Of a DNA stretch of 26,230 bases, positions 25,768 to 26,230 are shown one piece after another. A model generated the notes under the pieces. The model was not told where the DNA came from, ran no database searches, and saw only the letters and a list, made by a program, of their open reading frames with translations. Both the position numbers and the translations under genes were made by a program. The stretch is from UMGS973 sp964507795 (lineage in GTDB: Bacteria > Bacillota > Clostridia > Peptostreptococcales > Anaerovoracaceae): NCBI GenBank assembly GCA_964507795.1, contig CAZDQV010000019.1:1-26230 (forward strand). The letters run 5' to 3'. The number at the start of each line of letters is the position of its first letter. The first letter of the stretch is position 1.

Positions 25768-25796
25768 ATTATATATTGCTTTTTTTGCCTTGTCCA
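25768..25796 (-). promoter_or_regulatory. Sigma-A type promoter of the hydrogenase operon
   Basis: Minus-strand boxes TGGACA (25796-25791) and TATAAT (25773-25768) are separated by exactly 17 bases. The predicted transcript start is near 25760, giving a leader of about 75 bases that contains the Rex-like site. Confidence 0.72.
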
Positions 25797-25899
25797 CATT
25801 TTTTTCTGTACTTGTTTGCTGTTTTTTTGACGTCTTCAAAAGAAACGATCTTGTCTTCTAAGGCATTTTTATTTTCAAAACGCAATAAAACCCGTCAGT

Positions 25900-25925
25900 T
25901 ATTACTTTATTGTAATAAAGTAATA
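25900..25925. repeat. 26-bp near-perfect palindrome in the hydrogenase control region
   Basis: TATTACTTTATT (25900-25911) is exactly mirrored at 25914-25925 around the two bases GT. It lies about 105 bases upstream of the hydC promoter -35 box. It does not match Rex and may be the site of a dimeric regulator. On the plus strand it is followed by a run of seven T after four bases, so an AT-rich terminator is an alternative, but no plus-strand gene needs one. Nothing else gene-like is seen in the 316-base gap 25699-26014. Confidence 0.7.
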
Positions 25926-25962
25926 GATATTTTTTTAACGAAACCATCGCTTTTTATTGCAC

Positions 25963-25998
25963 AAAAAAAGGACTGCGAAAAAAGTCAACAGTCCTTTT
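25963..25998 (-). terminator. Intrinsic terminator of the gene upstream of the hydrogenase operon
   Basis: Transcribed strand: AAAAGGACTG pairs with CAGTCCTTTT around a 13-base loop and runs into a tract of T residues. It begins 16 bases after the stop codon at 26015 and insulates the hydrogenase operon from read-through. Confidence 0.88.
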
Positions 25999-26014
25999 AC
26001 ATTGTTCAGATTAT

Positions 26015-26230
26015 TTATTCATGACTAAGTTGCTTTGCATATTTGTCAGCAATTGCAGTTGTGTCATCTATCACAGCCTGAATTGTTTCCGGCACATCTC
26101 CTGTGATTTCATCTTCAAAGCCATTCCATGAAGCATCATCTCTGTTCCATTCAGGGTAATCAGCCACAGCATCAGTGCAAGGATAATCTATACCTAATAT
26201 ACAAACTACGTTTCCATCTGCATCGTATAC
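26015..26230 (-). CDS. C-terminal 71 residues of an unrecognised protein (possible Cache/PAS-like sensor tail)
   Basis: The frame is open from the window edge to a TAA at 26015-26017 and is followed at once by a good terminator, so it is a real gene end. The visible part begins VYDADGNVVCILGIDYP, a D-x-D/E-G-N/K-V-x-G-I-D pattern like the last strands of extracellular Cache or PAS sensor domains, then an acidic, Trp-containing stretch (DYPEWNRDDASWNGFEDE) and a final helix. If this is a Cache domain it sits at the very C-terminus with no signalling domain after it. The N-terminus is outside the window and I make no firm functional call. Confidence 0.7.
   Translation of the reverse strand, partial: VYDADGNVVCILGIDYPCTDAVADYPEWNRDDASWNGFEDEITGDVPETIQAVIDDTTAIADKYAKQLSHE

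Noticed and set aside
25776..26024. Plus-strand frame of 82 codons in the hydrogenase control region
   Set aside because: It crosses the palindrome and the upstream gene's terminator, is rich in Phe/Leu/Ser from AT-rich DNA, has no ribosome site and resembles no protein.
1..26230. CRISPR arrays, insertion sequences, tRNA or rRNA genes, prophage or defence genes
   Set aside because: No spaced direct repeats, transposase motifs, tRNA cloverleaf or phage-type genes were seen; the whole window is co-directional chromosomal core plus a hydrogenase operon.

Overview
The window is about 26 kb of moderately low-GC DNA in which every convincing gene lies on the minus strand. The gene set points to an anaerobic Clostridia member (Bacillota): fused SecDF, RNase J, a YlbF-family protein, HemZ, a Rel-dtd-hisS run, an nadD-yqeK-rsfS trio, an EF-P with Lys32 in the Bacillus-type loop, and a trimeric [FeFe] hydrogenase. 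No 16S rRNA or species-specific marker is present, so I do not go below class level.

In direction of transcription (high to low coordinates) there are three parts. (1) 26015-26230 is the 3' end of an unrecognised gene with a possible Cache/PAS-like sensor tail, closed by a strong intrinsic terminator at 25963-25998. (2) 17360-25925 is a hydrogenase operon. An intergenic control region (25699-26014) holds a 26-bp palindrome, a good sigma-A promoter and a near-consensus Rex operator. Then follow hydC, hydB, hydA, a 79-aa [2Fe-2S] thioredoxin-fold ferredoxin, a HutG-type ureohydrolase, a sensory-type [FeFe] hydrogenase with PAS domain (HydS) and a SpoIIE/PP2C phosphatase with an uncharacterised C-terminal domain, ended by an intrinsic terminator. 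(3) 1-17291 is a long, tightly packed housekeeping run: secDF, rel, dtd, an MBL-fold hydrolase, hemZ, hisS, nadD, yqeK, rsfS, leuS, rnj, ylbF, efp, mltG, trmR and a U32-family gene cut by the window edge. It has promoters in front of secDF and efp and mostly gaps of a few bases or short overlaps.

Working together: HydABC is expected to exchange electrons between H2, NADH and ferredoxin. The Rex-like site would tie its expression to the NADH/NAD+ ratio. HydS plus the phosphatase look like a second, protein-level sensing branch that reads H2 or redox state and acts through Ser/Thr dephosphorylation. The housekeeping run covers protein export, stringent response, tRNA charging, editing and modification, NAD synthesis, ribosome silencing, RNA decay, EF-P and peptidoglycan cleavage.

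The most interesting region is the hydrogenase operon: a metabolic hydrogenase, a putative H2 sensor, a phosphatase with an orphan domain, a detached ferredoxin and an unexpected ureohydrolase appear to share one redox-controlled transcript. Several starts are placed downstream of the longest possible ORF, based on Shine-Dalgarno position and family conservation; each case is explained in its entry.
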